A DNA stretch of 64,000 nucleotides from Paracoccus denitrificans (GCF_900100045.1 NZ_FNEA01000002.1:124001-188000); one strand, 5' to 3'; positions 27,430 to 37,283 are shown, numbered from the stretch's first letter. Numbers and translations: made by a program. Notes: generated by a model not told the origin, from the letters alone.

Positions 27430-28548
27430 ATGAAATTCTCGATCGAACGTGCCGATCTGGTGAAAGCCGTATCCCAGGCCCAGTCCGTGGTCGAACGCCG
27501 CAACACCATCCCGATCCTTGCCAACGTGCTGATCGAGGCCGCGCCCGAGGGCGTCAGCTTCCGCGCCACCGACCTGGATACCGAGATCGTGGACCGCGCG
27601 CCGGCGCAGGTCGAGCGGCCCGGCGCCACCACCGTCTCGGCCGGTATGCTGAACGACATCGCCCGCAAGCTGCCGGACGGCGCGCTGGTGCAGCTTAGCC
27701 TGGATGCCGCCTCGGGGCGGCTTTCCGTGCAGGCCGGGCGCTCGAACTTCAGCCTCGCCACGCTGCCGCGCGAGGATTTCCCGGTCATGTCCTCGTCGGA
27801 ATACGGCGCGAATTTCTCGGCCCCCGCCGCGGTGCTGCGGCGGCTGTTCGACAAGTCGAAATTCGCCATCTCGAACGAAGAAACCCGCTATTATCTCAAC
27901 GGCGTCTATATGCATGTCGCGCAGACCGAGGACGGCCCCGGCCTGCGCTGCGTGGCGACCGACGGCCACCGGCTGGCCCGAATCGACGCCCCGCTGCCGG
28001 CGGGCGCCGAGGACATGCCGGGGGTGATCGTGCCGCGCAAGACCGTGGCCGAGCTGCGCAAGCTGCTGGACGATGACGAGGCCGAGATCGCGGTCTCGGT
28101 CAGCGAGACCAAGGTGCGCTTCGCCACGCCGACGATCACGCTGACCTCGAAGGTGATCGACGGCACCTTCCCCGATTACAGCCGGGTCATCCCCTCGGGC
28201 AATGCCCGCAAGCTGGAGGTCGATGCCGGCGATTTCGCCAAGGCGGTCGACCGGGTGGCCACCGTCAGCAGCGAACGCTCGCGCGCCGTCAAGCTGTCGC
28301 TGGACGAGGATCGGCTGGTCCTGTCGGTCAATGCCCCCGATGCCGGCGCCGCTGATGAGGAACTGCCGGTCGCCTATGCCGACGAGCCGCTGGAGATCGG
28401 CTTCAACGCCAAATACCTGCACGAGATCGCCAGCCAGATCGAGCGCGAGAACGCTGTCTTCCTGTTCAACGGCTCGGGCGACGCGGCGCTGATCCGCGAG
28501 GGCGGCGACACCAGCGCGGTCTATGTCGTCATGCCGATGCGCGTGTGA
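27430..28548 (+). CDS. dnaN: DNA polymerase III beta sliding clamp
   Basis: Processivity clamp. The 372-residue protein starts MKFSIERADLVKAVSQAQ and contains RRNTIPILANVLIEA, RRLFDKSKFAISNEETRYYLNGVY-type clamp motifs, CVATDGHRLAR and the C-terminal MPMRV. The ATG at 27430 is preceded by AAGGG at good spacing; the open frame reaches a TTG two codons earlier. The stop overlaps the recF start in a GTGA junction. Confidence 0.97.
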   Translation: MKFSIERADLVKAVSQAQSVVERRNTIPILANVLIEAAPEGVSFRATDLDTEIVDRAPAQVERPGATTVSAGMLNDIARKLPDGALVQLSLDAASGRLSVQAGRSNFSLATLPREDFPVMSSSEYGANFSAPAAVLRRLFDKSKFAISNEETRYYLNGVYMHVAQTEDGPGLRCVATDGHRLARIDAPLPAGAEDMPGVIVPRKTVAELRKLLDDDEAEIAVSVSETKVRFATPTITLTSKVIDGTFPDYSRVIPSGNARKLEVDAGDFAKAVDRVATVSSERSRAVKLSLDEDRLVLSVNAPDAGAADEELPVAYADEPLEIGFNAKYLHEIASQIERENAVFLFNGSGDAALIREGGDTSAVYVVMPMRV

Positions 28549-29621
28549 CGCTGAGCCTGCTGCACCTGACCCAGTTTCGCAGCTGGGCCAGGCTGGAGAT
28601 CGAGGCCGACCACCGCCCCGTCGCCATCCATGGCCCGAACGGGGCGGGCAAGACCAATATCCTGGAAGCCGTCTCGATGCTGTCGCCCGGCCGGGGCATG
28701 CGCGGCGCCGCACCCGGCGACCAGGCCCGCAAGGGGCCGGAGGTCGGCTGGCAGATCCGGGCCGAAATCGGCACCCATCAGGTGCTGACCCGCGCGCTGC
28801 CCGGCCAGCCGCGCGAGGTGGTGATCGACGAAAAGCCCTCGACCCAGATCGCGCTTGGCCGGCTGATGCGGGTGATCTGGCTGACGCCCGCCATGGACCG
28901 GCTGTGGACCGATGCCCCGGAACAGCGGCGGCGATTCCTGGACCGGGTGACGCTCAGCTTCACGCCGGGCCATGCCGAGGACGCGCTGGGTTACGAAAAG
29001 GCCATGCGCGAACGCAACCGGCTGCTGCGCGACGAGGTCCGCGACGCCGGCTGGTATCGCGCGCTGGAGGCACAGATGGCCGAGACGGGCGCGGCGCTGA
29101 CGCGCAACCGCCTGGACGCCATCGCCCGGATCATGGCGGCGCAGGAGGGGGCCGGGACCGCCTTCCCCTCGGCCAGCCTGACGCTGTTGCCGGGCGAAGG
29201 TTCGGCCGACGATCCCGACGCCGAGAGCATCGCCGCCCGGCTGGCCGAGGGCCGCGGCCGCGACATGGCGGCCGGCCGCACCCTGACCGGCCCGCATCGC
29301 GCCGACCTGGGGGCGCATTGGGGGCCGCAGGCGATGCCCGCCGCCCTTTCCTCAACCGGCGAGCAAAAGGCGCTGCTCTTGTCGCTGATCCTCGCCAATG
29401 CCCGGGCGCTGGCCGAGGAAAGCCCGGTGCTGCTGCTCGACGAGGTGGCGGCGCATCTGGATGCCGACCGCCGCGCAGCGCTTTACGACGAGATCTGCGC
29501 GCTTCGCGCCCAGGCCTGGCTGACCGGTACCGGGCCGGAACTGTTCGAGGCGCTACGCGGCCGGGCGCAATTTCTGGCGGTGGTGCGCGAGGCCGAGGCC
29601 TCGCGCATCATGGGTATTTGA
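28545..29621 (+). CDS. recF: DNA replication and repair protein RecF
   Basis: SMC-like ATPase loading RecA at gaps. The 358-residue protein shows Walker A HGPNGAGKTNILEAV, the ABC-type signature LSSTGEQKALLLSLILA and Walker B SPVLLLDEVAAHLD. It starts with GTG at 28545, overlapping the dnaN stop, so translation is coupled. The last codons (MGI and stop) fall inside a copy of the intergenic repeat at 29612, meaning the C-terminus is shaped by that element. gyrB, a frequent next gene, is absent here. Confidence 0.95.
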   Translation: MTLSLLHLTQFRSWARLEIEADHRPVAIHGPNGAGKTNILEAVSMLSPGRGMRGAAPGDQARKGPEVGWQIRAEIGTHQVLTRALPGQPREVVIDEKPSTQIALGRLMRVIWLTPAMDRLWTDAPEQRRRFLDRVTLSFTPGHAEDALGYEKAMRERNRLLRDEVRDAGWYRALEAQMAETGAALTRNRLDAIARIMAAQEGAGTAFPSASLTLLPGEGSADDPDAESIAARLAEGRGRDMAAGRTLTGPHRADLGAHWGPQAMPAALSSTGEQKALLLSLILANARALAEESPVLLLDEVAAHLDADRRAALYDEICALRAQAWLTGTGPELFEALRGRAQFLAVVREAEASRIMGI

Positions 29622-29632
29622 GAAACGGAAAG
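29612..29632. repeat. Intergenic repeat, single copy at the recF stop
   Basis: GGGTATTTGAGAAACGGAAA matches the dispersed motif. Its TGA serves as the recF stop codon. No inverted partner is seen in the 23 bases before the convergent adenine deaminase gene. Confidence 0.7.
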
Positions 29633-29654
29633 ACGCCTGCCGGTCGCGCGAAGG

Positions 29655-31430
29655 CTAGACCATCAGGTCCACCAGTTCGAAGCGGGTCACGTCGACGATG
29701 CCGAGGTCCGAGATCCGCAGCTCGGGGATCACCACCAGCGCCAGCAGCGAATGCTGCATATAGGCGTTGTTGAGCGTGCAGCCGCAATCCTGCATGGCCT
29801 TGACGATGCCTTGCGCGGCCTCGGCCACCTCGGCGGCGGGACGGTCGGACATCAGCCCGGCGATGGGCAGCGCCACCGTCGCCAGTTCCTCGCCGTCGCG
29901 GAACACGGTGACGCCGCCGCCGATCCGGCCCAGGTGGTTCGCCGCCGCCGCCATGCTGTCGCGGTCGGTGCCGACGACGATCATGTGGTGGCTGTCATGC
30001 GCCACGGTCGAGGCCACCGCCATCCGGCCCTGGTAGCCAAAGCCCGAGACAAAGCCGTTCACCACGCCGCCCGTGCCGCGATGCCGTTCGACCAGCGCGA
30101 TATGGCAGGTCTCGCCCTGCGGCTCGACCACGCCGTCGCGGATCGGCAGCTGGGCCGTGAGCGCGCGGGTCGGCGCCTGGTTCTCGACCACGCCGATGAC
30201 GCGGACGCGCGCGCTGTCACCCGTGGCCCGCACGGCGAAATCCGCGCCGGTCAGGCTGCGCCCCAGATGCACCGAATCGCGCGCCGCCTCGGGCCAGGCG
30301 ATGCGCGGGCAGTCGACCAGCAGCTTGCCGGTTTCGGCGACCACCACGCCTTGGGCAATCACCGTCTCGATGGGCAGGCTGCGCAGGTCCGAGGTCAGGA
30401 TCACGTCCGCCCGCCGTCCCGGGGTGATGCTGCCCAGTTCGCGCTCCAGCCCGAAATGGCTGGCGGCGTTGATCGTCGCCATCTGGATCGCCACCAGCGG
30501 ATCGCAGCCGCAATCGACGGCATGGCGCACCACCCGGTTCATGTGCCCGTCATTGACCAGGGTGCCGGAATGGCTGTCGTCGGTACACAGGATGAAAAAG
30601 CGCGGGTCGAGCCCCTTTTCGGTGATCGCGGTGATCTGGCTTTCGACATCGTACCAGGCCGAGCCCAGCCGCATCATGCAACCCATGCCCTGCCGCACGC
30701 GGGCGATGCCCTGCGCCTCGGTCGTGGTTTCGTGGTCGTCATTGGCGCCGCCCGCCACATAGGCGTGGAAGGGCCGTCCCAGATCGGGACTGGCGTAATG
30801 GCCGCCCACCGTCTTGCCGGCGGCACGGGTGGCGGCGATTTCGGTCAGCATCTGCCGGTCGCCCGAGGCGACGCCGGGGAAATTCATCATCTCGCCCAGG
30901 CCCACGATGCCGTCCCAACCCATGGCCTGCGCCACCTCGCCCTCGGTGATCGGCTGGCCGGTGGTTTCCAGGCCGGGGGCCGAGGGCGCGCAGCTGGGCA
31001 TCTGGGTGAACATGCTGATCGGTTGCAGCAGCGATTCGTCCCGCATCAGCCGCACGCCCTCAAGCCCCAGCACATTGGCGATCTCGTGCGGGTCGTGGAA
31101 GATCGTCGTGGTGCCGTGCGGGATCACCGCGGCGGCAAAGCCGGCCGGCGTCAGCATCCCCGATTCGACATGCATATGCGCGTCGATCAGGCCGGGCACC
31201 ATGAAGCGGCCATCGGCCTCGATCACCTGCGTCCCGGGGCCGACCGAGGGTCCGGCATCGGGGCCGACATAGGCCACGCGACCATCGGCCACGGCGACAT
31301 CCATGCCGGGGATCACCTCGCGCGTGTGGACATTGACCCATTGCCCGCCCCGGATCACCAGATCGGCCGGCGCGCGCCCCGCCGCCACCTCGACCAGCCG
31401 GGCCTGGGCCTCGATCCACGGTTTCAACAT
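29655..31430 (-). CDS. ade: Adenine deaminase
   Basis: Hydrolyses adenine to hypoxanthine and ammonia (purine salvage). The 591-residue amidohydrolase has the metal-binding motif GLIDAHMHVESGMLTP, the following HGTTTIFHDPHEIANVLG, LCTDDSHSGTLVNDGH and late HDSHHMIVVGTD, all typical of bacterial Ade. The frame is open far upstream, but the ATG at 31430 has AAGGAG seven bases before it. An alternative ATG at 31448 lacks that signal. It is convergent with recF and divergent from recO. Confidence 0.94.
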   Translation of the reverse strand: MLKPWIEAQARLVEVAAGRAPADLVIRGGQWVNVHTREVIPGMDVAVADGRVAYVGPDAGPSVGPGTQVIEADGRFMVPGLIDAHMHVESGMLTPAGFAAAVIPHGTTTIFHDPHEIANVLGLEGVRLMRDESLLQPISMFTQMPSCAPSAPGLETTGQPITEGEVAQAMGWDGIVGLGEMMNFPGVASGDRQMLTEIAATRAAGKTVGGHYASPDLGRPFHAYVAGGANDDHETTTEAQGIARVRQGMGCMMRLGSAWYDVESQITAITEKGLDPRFFILCTDDSHSGTLVNDGHMNRVVRHAVDCGCDPLVAIQMATINAASHFGLERELGSITPGRRADVILTSDLRSLPIETVIAQGVVVAETGKLLVDCPRIAWPEAARDSVHLGRSLTGADFAVRATGDSARVRVIGVVENQAPTRALTAQLPIRDGVVEPQGETCHIALVERHRGTGGVVNGFVSGFGYQGRMAVASTVAHDSHHMIVVGTDRDSMAAAANHLGRIGGGVTVFRDGEELATVALPIAGLMSDRPAAEVAEAAQGIVKAMQDCGCTLNNAYMQHSLLALVVIPELRISDLGIVDVTRFELVDLMV

Positions 31431-31493
31431 GCCTGTCTCCTTGTTCATTGCCCCCAGATTGCGGCAGGGTGGCGCGAAAGGAAAGGCGGCGCG

Positions 31494-32222
31494 ATGGAAT
31501 GGAGCGGCGAGGCCAGCGTGATGGCATTGCAAAGGCACGGGGAAAGCGCCGTGATCCTGACCGTGCTGTCGCGCGAGACGGGGCTGATCCGCGGCCTGGT
31601 GCCCGGCGGCGCCAGCGCCAAGCGCGCCGCGATGCTGCAACCCGGCAACCGGGTCAGCCTGCGCTGGCGGGCGCGGCTGGAGGAGCAGCTGGGCACCTTC
31701 GCGGTCGAGCCGGCGCGGGCGCGGCCGGGGCTTCTGGGCAGCGGCGATGCGCTGGCCGGAGTGAATGCGGTCACTGCGCTTTTGACCTTTGCCCTGCCCG
31801 AACGCGACCCGCATCCCCGCCTGGCCGACGCGACCGAGGCGCTGCTGGACCTGATGGACGCGGGCGAGGGTTGGGCCGAGGCCTATCTGCATTGGGAAAT
31901 GCGGCTGCTCGACGAGCTGGGCTTCGGCCTTGATCTGACGAGTTGCGCGGTGACGGGGGCGCGCGAGGGGCTGGCCTATGTCAGCCCACGCTCGGGCCGG
32001 GCGGTTTCGGCCCAGGCGGCGGGGGAATGGGCGCCAAGGCTCTTGCCGCTGCCCGCCATGCTGGGCGGGCGCGGCAATGGCGGCATCGAGGACGCGCTGG
32101 CCCTGACTGGCCATTTCCTGCAGGTGCGGCTGGCCGAGGCGCATGCGGGCAAACCCCTGCCCCCGGCCCGCGCGCGGCTGGTCGCCCGGCTTACTGCGTC
32201 GCGGCACGCCAGCGGATGGTGA
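31494..32222 (+). CDS. recO: DNA repair protein RecO
   Basis: Mediator that, with RecR, displaces SSB for RecA loading. The 242-residue protein begins with the OB-fold MEWSGEASVMALQRHGESAVILTV-like segment (signature GLIRGLVPGGAS) and has the helical C-terminal domain with RLLDELGFGLDLTSCAVTG. The open frame continues upstream through the antisense of ade, but RecO always starts at this OB strand. Its last 32 bases overlap the convergent META lipoprotein gene. Confidence 0.93.
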   Translation: MEWSGEASVMALQRHGESAVILTVLSRETGLIRGLVPGGASAKRAAMLQPGNRVSLRWRARLEEQLGTFAVEPARARPGLLGSGDALAGVNAVTALLTFALPERDPHPRLADATEALLDLMDAGEGWAEAYLHWEMRLLDELGFGLDLTSCAVTGAREGLAYVSPRSGRAVSAQAAGEWAPRLLPLPAMLGGRGNGGIEDALALTGHFLQVRLAEAHAGKPLPPARARLVARLTASRHASGW

Positions 32223-32574
32223 CATCGGGGCCGGTCATCACCAGCTCGTCACCTTCGCGCCTTGCCTCGCGCACCGCGCCGAGCGCCTGGAAAAAGGCGT
32301 GCTCGCCGCCCTCTTGCAGGCAGGCGCGGCGGGTCGTGGCCAGCGCGCCCAGATCCAGCGCCGGCAATGCGGCACGATTCTGGCCGGTGAACAGGTTGCA
32401 TGGCCCCTGTCCCGAAACCGCGCCATCCTCGGCGATGCGCAGGGTGGGCTGGCCCGAGACCTCGACCCCCTCCACCGCGATCAGCGTGTATTCGCCGGCA
32501 ATCTGCGCCGTCTCATCCGATTCGGCGCCGCAGGCGGCAAGCCCCAGGGTCAGGGCGAGAATCAGTTTCCGCAT
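32191..32574 (-). CDS. META domain lipoprotein (HslJ-like), first copy
   Basis: A 127-residue outer-envelope protein. A lipoprotein signal peptide ends at LAACG (Cys15), followed by a single META/HslJ domain with GEYTLIAVEGVEV, GQGPCNLFTGQ and LATTRRACLQEGGEHAFFQAL. HslJ proteins are linked to heat shock and novobiocin resistance in E. coli, without a known mechanism. Its 3' end overlaps recO. A second, diverged copy precedes it by 32 bases. Confidence 0.82.
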   Translation of the reverse strand: MRKLILALTLGLAACGAESDETAQIAGEYTLIAVEGVEVSGQPTLRIAEDGAVSGQGPCNLFTGQNRAALPALDLGALATTRRACLQEGGEHAFFQALGAVREARREGDELVMTGPDVTIRWRAATQ

Positions 32575-32606
32575 CGCTCATCTCCTTCCGGCAAGCCGCC
32601 GCACGG

Positions 32607-33026
32607 TCATTCCTTGCGGTAGCCCGGCTCATAGGTCAGGTAGGTCGGTCCCTTGATGGTCAGGACGCCACCCTCGAAGGTGATGCCGTTGGCGGCCGAA
32701 AGCGCCTGGAAATAACGCGATTCCAGCCGTCCGGCCAGGCCGCCGCAGGCCATTTCCGTCCGGGTCAGCGACCCCAGCGCAAAGGCCGGCGGCTCGGCGC
32801 TCTGGCTTGCCGAGTAGGTGTTGCAGGGCGCCCGGCCCGAGATCGAGCCGTCCGCCCCGATGGTCATGCCGACATTGCGCTGCGGCACGGTGTCGGAACC
32901 GATGCCCACCAGCACATAGGGGCCGGTCGGGATGGTCGAGCCGGGCACGGGAGGCGAAGCCGGCTCGCAGGCGGCAAGGCCAAGCGTGGCGGCAATAGCC
33001 GCGGAAATCATCGGGATGCGGGTCAT
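32607..33026 (-). CDS. META domain lipoprotein, second copy
   Basis: A 139-residue relative of the next gene. The lipobox LAAC puts the lipidated Cys at residue 20, followed by a Pro/Ser-rich linker. The META core is GPYVLVGIGSD, SGRAPCNTYSAS and LTRTEMACGGLAGRLESRYFQAL. The same CN and AC positions are kept in both proteins, perhaps as a disulfide. The pair looks like an old tandem duplication in one transcription unit. Confidence 0.82.
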   Translation of the reverse strand: MTRIPMISAAIAATLGLAACEPASPPVPGSTIPTGPYVLVGIGSDTVPQRNVGMTIGADGSISGRAPCNTYSASQSAEPPAFALGSLTRTEMACGGLAGRLESRYFQALSAANGITFEGGVLTIKGPTYLTYEPGYRKE

Positions 33027-33103
33027 GGGCAGCTCCGTTATGTCATGTTGCCGCCATAATGCCCTAACGGCCCCCGCTGTCCAGCAGGGGCCGGCATTTC
33101 ATC

Positions 33104-34759
33104 CTAGTCCAGTAGCCTGCGTGCAATAACCTGGGCCTGGATCTCGGCCGCGCCCTCGAAGATGTTGAGGATGCGCGCGTCGCAAAGCACGCGGCTGATG
33201 GCGTATTCCAGCGCAAAGCCGTTGCCGCCGTGGATCTGAAGCGCATTGTCCGCCGCCGCCCAGGCGACGCGGGCGCCCAGCAGCTTGGCCATCCCCGCTT
33301 CCAGGTCGCAGCGCCGGCCGTGGTCCTTTTCCCAGGCGCTGAAATAGGTCAGCTGCCGGGCGATCATGATCTCGACCGCCATCATCGCCAGCTTGTCGGC
33401 GACGCGCGGGAATTCGATCAGCGATTTGCCGAACTGCTTGCGGTCGACGGCATAGCGCATGCCGATCTCGGCCGCCGATTGCGCTACGCCGACGGCGCGG
33501 GCGGCGGTCTGGATGCGCGCCGATTCGAAGGTCTCCATCAACTGCTTGAAGCCGCGGCCGGGCTCGCCGCCCAACAGGTTCTCGCCCTTGATACGGAAAC
33601 CGTCGAAGCCCAGCTCGTATTCCTTCATGCCGCGATAGCCCAGCACCTCGATCTCGCCGCCGGTCATGCCGGGGGTCGGGAAGGGATCGTCGTCGGTGCC
33701 GGGCTCTTTTTCCGCCAGGAACATCGACAGGCCGCGCCAGTCGGTGGTCTCGGGATCGGTGCGCGCCAGCAGCGTCATCACATGGGTGCGCTGCGCATGG
33801 GTGATCCAGGTCTTGTTGCCGGTGACGACCCAATCCTCGCCGTCGCGCACCGCGCGGGTGCGCAGGCTGCCCAGGTCGCTGCCGGTATTCGGCTCGGTAA
33901 AGACCGCCGTCGAGAGGATCTCGCCCGAGGCGAGGCCCGGCAGCCATTTCGCCTTCTGCGCCTCGGTGCCGCCGCAGAGGATAAGCTCGGCCGCGATCTC
34001 GCTGCGGGTGCCCAGCGAGCCCACGCCGATATAGCCGCGCGACAGTTCCTCGGTGACGACCACCATCGAGGCTTTCGAGAGGCCCAGCCCCCCGAACTCC
34101 TCGGGAATGGTCAGGCCGAAGACGCCCAGTTCCGCCAGTTCCTCGATGATCTCCATCGGGATCAGCTGGTCCTTGAGGTGCCATTCATGGGCGTTGGGGA
34201 TCACCCGCTCTTCGGCATAGCGGCGGAACTGGTCGCGGATCATCTCCAGGTCCTCGTCCAGCCCGGTGGCGCCGAAGGTGGCCCGGCCGTGATTGTCCTG
34301 CATCAGCCGCGCAAGCTCGGCCCGCGCCGGCGCGGTATTGCCGCGCATCAGCTTGGCCGCCGCCTCGCCCGGCTGCCAGTCCAGCTCCAGGTCCGAGAGG
34401 CGGGCGAACTCCGTCTGGCTCATCGGGATGCCGCCGGCGATCTGGCCCAGGTATTCGCCCAGGCCGATCTGCAGGATCAGCGCCTCGATCCGGCCCAGGT
34501 TGCCCGCCTCGGCCAGCCGTCCGGCCCATCCGCTCAGCTGCCGGATCGATTCGACATAGGTGGTCAGCCAAGACAGGGCATGGGCGGCGTGCTGGTGCTG
34601 TTCCAGCAGCGCGGGCTGCGGCTTGCCGGCGGGGGCCACCAGCGCGCGCAACGCCTCGGTCGCGCGGGATTGCAGGGATTCGAGCTCCGGCAGGGCTTCG
34701 CCGGCAAGCGCAAGCAGGGCGGAAGGCGTATCGGCTGGCATCGCGGGCATGTCCTTCAT
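33104..34759 (-). CDS. mcd: Methylsuccinyl-CoA dehydrogenase (acyl-CoA dehydrogenase family)
   Basis: FAD enzyme oxidising (2S)-methylsuccinyl-CoA to mesaconyl-CoA in the ethylmalonyl-CoA pathway of acetate assimilation. The 551-residue protein is longer than usual acyl-CoA dehydrogenases because of an N-terminal extension of about 150 mostly helical residues before RDQFRRYAEERVIPNA. The core has FTEPNTGSDLGSLRTRA, TGNKTWITHAQRTHVM and RKQFGKSLIEF. QIHGGNGFALEYAISRVLCD follows. The length and this extension are what mark Mcd; the exact acyl substrate is inferred. ATG 34759 follows AAGGAT. Confidence 0.85.
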   Translation of the reverse strand: MKDMPAMPADTPSALLALAGEALPELESLQSRATEALRALVAPAGKPQPALLEQHQHAAHALSWLTTYVESIRQLSGWAGRLAEAGNLGRIEALILQIGLGEYLGQIAGGIPMSQTEFARLSDLELDWQPGEAAAKLMRGNTAPARAELARLMQDNHGRATFGATGLDEDLEMIRDQFRRYAEERVIPNAHEWHLKDQLIPMEIIEELAELGVFGLTIPEEFGGLGLSKASMVVVTEELSRGYIGVGSLGTRSEIAAELILCGGTEAQKAKWLPGLASGEILSTAVFTEPNTGSDLGSLRTRAVRDGEDWVVTGNKTWITHAQRTHVMTLLARTDPETTDWRGLSMFLAEKEPGTDDDPFPTPGMTGGEIEVLGYRGMKEYELGFDGFRIKGENLLGGEPGRGFKQLMETFESARIQTAARAVGVAQSAAEIGMRYAVDRKQFGKSLIEFPRVADKLAMMAVEIMIARQLTYFSAWEKDHGRRCDLEAGMAKLLGARVAWAAADNALQIHGGNGFALEYAISRVLCDARILNIFEGAAEIQAQVIARRLLD

Positions 34760-34916
34760 GGCAGAATCCTTATGCGGCGTTGCAGCATGACTAGCGTCAT
34801 TGCAGTCGCAGCGCAACTATCATGCGCAGGATGGCACCATTGCGAACTAAAATGTCTTGAAAATTTTCAGCAACCGCCCCCTTGCCGCGGGCGGCGCGGC
34901 GCATCACCCTGCGCCC

Positions 34917-35690
34917 ATGTTTGGCCTCGACCCCTTTCATTTCTGGACCGCCATCGCGATCACCCTGTTCTCCGGCTTCGTGAAGGGCGCCATCGGATTC
35001 GCCATGCCGATGATCATGCTGGCGGCGCTGGGGTCCTTCCTGACCGCGCAGCAGGCGGTGGCGGCGGTGATCCTGCCGGTGCTGGTGACCAATATCCGCC
35101 AGGCCCTGCGCGGCGGCTGGCGTCCGGCCTGGCAGGCAAGCTGGGCCTATCGCTGGCATATCGGCATGGTGATGCTGTTCATCCCGGTCAGCGCCTTCTT
35201 CGCCACGCGGGTGCCGCAATGGCTGATGTATGCCATCATCGGCCTGCCGATCACGGCCTTCGCGCTATGGCAGATCCTGGGCCGCAGCCTGGTCCTGCCG
35301 GTGCATCACCGCCGGCGCATGGAAATCGCGACCGGCGTGGTCGGCGGGCTGATCGGCGGGGTCTCGGGCATCTGGGGGCCGCCGCTGCTGGTGCTGCTGC
35401 TGTCGCTGCACGCCCCCAAGGCCGAGCAGATGCGGGTCCAGGGCGTGGTGTTCTTCCTGGGTGCGGCGGTGCTGACCGTCTCGCACCTGCAATCGGGGTT
35501 GCTGAACGCGCAGACCCTGCCGTTTTCCGCGATCCTGGTGATCCCGGCGCTGATCGGCATGGGGCTGGGCTATCTGGCGCATGACCGGCTGGACGTGGCG
35601 CAATTCCGGCGCTGGACGCTGGTCCTGCTGGTGCTGACCGGCGCCAACCTGCTGCGCCGCGCGCTGGAGCTTGCGGGTCCGGCGGTGTAA
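34917..35690 (+). CDS. TauE/SafE family sulfite exporter-like permease
   Basis: A 257-residue polytopic protein of about eight membrane spans. Family motifs are [21 protein letters not shown] near the start and [21 protein letters not shown] in the second half, the two TauE repeats. Members move sulfite, sulfoacetate or other organic anions. No sulfur gene is adjacent, so the substrate is open. The ATG at 34917 is chosen over a TTG 60 bases upstream. It is divergent from mcd and 28 bases from dapE. Confidence 0.87.
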   Translation: MFGLDPFHFWTAIAITLFSGFVKGAIGFAMPMIMLAALGSFLTAQQAVAAVILPVLVTNIRQALRGGWRPAWQASWAYRWHIGMVMLFIPVSAFFATRVPQWLMYAIIGLPITAFALWQILGRSLVLPVHHRRRMEIATGVVGGLIGGVSGIWGPPLLVLLLSLHAPKAEQMRVQGVVFFLGAAVLTVSHLQSGLLNAQTLPFSAILVIPALIGMGLGYLAHDRLDVAQFRRWTLVLLVLTGANLLRRALELAGPAV

Positions 35691-35718
35691 CCAGGGGACC
35701 AAAAGCGAAAGGCCCGCC

Positions 35719-36867
35719 ATGACCCCGATCCCCGATCCCGCCCAACTGACCGCCAGGCTGATCCGCTGCGCCTCGGTCACGCCCGACGAGGGCGGCGCGC
35801 TGGTCTTGCTGGCCGATGTGCTGGGCGCGGCGGGGTTCGAATGCCACCGCGTCGACCGCGAGGGCGTGCCGAACCTGTTCGCGCGCTGGGGGGCACAGGG
35901 GGCCAGGACCTTCGGCTTCAACGGCCATACCGACGTGGTGCCGCCGGGAGATCCGGCCAGCTGGACGCATCCGCCCTTTTCCGGGCACGAGGCCGAGGGC
36001 TGGATCTGGGGCCGCGGCGCCACCGACATGAAATCCGGCGTCGCCGCCTTTGCCGCCGCCGCCATCGGCTTCGTGACCCAGACCCCGCCGCCGGACGGCG
36101 CGGTGATCCTGGCCATCACCGGCGACGAGGAGGGGCCCGGCAAGCACGGCACCCGCGCGCTGCTCGACTGGATGGCGGCGCGGGGCGAGCGGATGGATGT
36201 CTGCATCGTTGGCGAGCCTTCCAACCCCGACCGCATGGGCGAGATGATCAAGATCGGCCGCCGCGGATCGATGACCTTGCAGATCGAGGCGCACGGCATC
36301 CAGGGCCACGCCGCCTATCCGCATCGGGCCCGCAACCCGATCCACGCGCTGCTGCGGCTGCTGCACGAGCTGACCGACGCGCCGCTGGACGAGGGGACCG
36401 AGCATTTCGATCCCTCGGGATTGCAGGTGACGACGGTCGATTGCGGCAACCCGGCCTCGAACGTGATCCCGGAACGGGCGCGTGCGGTGATCAACATCCG
36501 TTTCAACGACGCGCATACGGCCGAAAGCCTCGACCGCATGATCCGTGCCCGCGCGGCGGCGATCTCGGCCGAGACCAAGGTGGACTTCGCCATCTCGACC
36601 GATGTGTCGGGCGAAAGCTTCCTGACCGCGCCCGGCCCCTTCGTCGATCTGGTCGCCGGCGTGGTGCGCGAGGAGACGGGGCTGGACCCTGTGCTCTCGA
36701 CCTCGGGCGGCACCTCGGATGCGCGTTTCGTCAAGGATCATTGCCCGGTGCTTGAATTCGGGCTGGTCGGGCATTTCATGCATCAGGTCGACGAACGCGT
36801 GCCGGCCGACCAGGTCCGCCAGCTTGCCCGCATCTATCGCCGCATCCTGGAGCGTTACTTCGCATGA
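35719..36867 (+). CDS. dapE: Succinyl-diaminopimelate desuccinylase
   Basis: Zinc peptidase-family M20 enzyme of lysine and diaminopimelate synthesis. The 382-residue protein shows metal ligands in [12 protein letters not shown] and [11 protein letters not shown], the catalytic glutamate in [12 protein letters not shown] and the late [24 protein letters not shown] in the dimerisation domain is the DapE-type signature. Its stop overlaps the start of a GNAT gene (ATGA), beginning a four-gene run to gshA. Confidence 0.95.
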   Translation: MTPIPDPAQLTARLIRCASVTPDEGGALVLLADVLGAAGFECHRVDREGVPNLFARWGAQGARTFGFNGHTDVVPPGDPASWTHPPFSGHEAEGWIWGRGATDMKSGVAAFAAAAIGFVTQTPPPDGAVILAITGDEEGPGKHGTRALLDWMAARGERMDVCIVGEPSNPDRMGEMIKIGRRGSMTLQIEAHGIQGHAAYPHRARNPIHALLRLLHELTDAPLDEGTEHFDPSGLQVTTVDCGNPASNVIPERARAVINIRFNDAHTAESLDRMIRARAAAISAETKVDFAISTDVSGESFLTAPGPFVDLVAGVVREETGLDPVLSTSGGTSDARFVKDHCPVLEFGLVGHFMHQVDERVPADQVRQLARIYRRILERYFA

Positions 36868-37283
36868 TCGAGAAAACCACCGACCTCGCGACCTGCCGCG
36901 CCATCCGGCACGAGGTCTTCGTCATCGAGCAAGCCGTCCCCGAGGCCGAGGAATGGGACGGCCGCGACGGCGATGCCATCCACCTGCTGGCCCGCGACGC
37001 AACCGGCGCGGCGGTGGGCACCGCCCGCATCCTGATCGAGGGCGCGACCGGCAAGATCGGCCGTGTCGCGGTGCTGAAATCCGCGCGCGGCACCGGGGCG
37101 GGCGCCGCCCTGATCCGCGCGGCGCTGGACGAGCTGCGCGCGCTGTCCGGCGTCACGCGGGCCAAGCTGGGCGCCCAGACCCATGCCATCGGCTTTTACG
37201 AAAAGCTGGGCTTTGCCGCCTATGGCCCGGAATACGACGATGTCGGCATTCCGCATCGGGACATGGCGCAGGACCTGGGATGA
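36864..37283 (+). CDS. GNAT family N-acetyltransferase (ElaA-like)
   Basis: A 139-residue acetyltransferase. N-terminal [23 protein letters not shown] is the ElaA-type pattern, and the acetyl-CoA loop reads [20 protein letters not shown]. The end carries [19 protein letters not shown]. The acceptor is unknown. It overlaps both neighbours by four bases, so it is translated as part of the dapE unit. Confidence 0.86.
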   Translation: MIEKTTDLATCRAIRHEVFVIEQAVPEAEEWDGRDGDAIHLLARDATGAAVGTARILIEGATGKIGRVAVLKSARGTGAGAALIRAALDELRALSGVTRAKLGAQTHAIGFYEKLGFAAYGPEYDDVGIPHRDMAQDLG

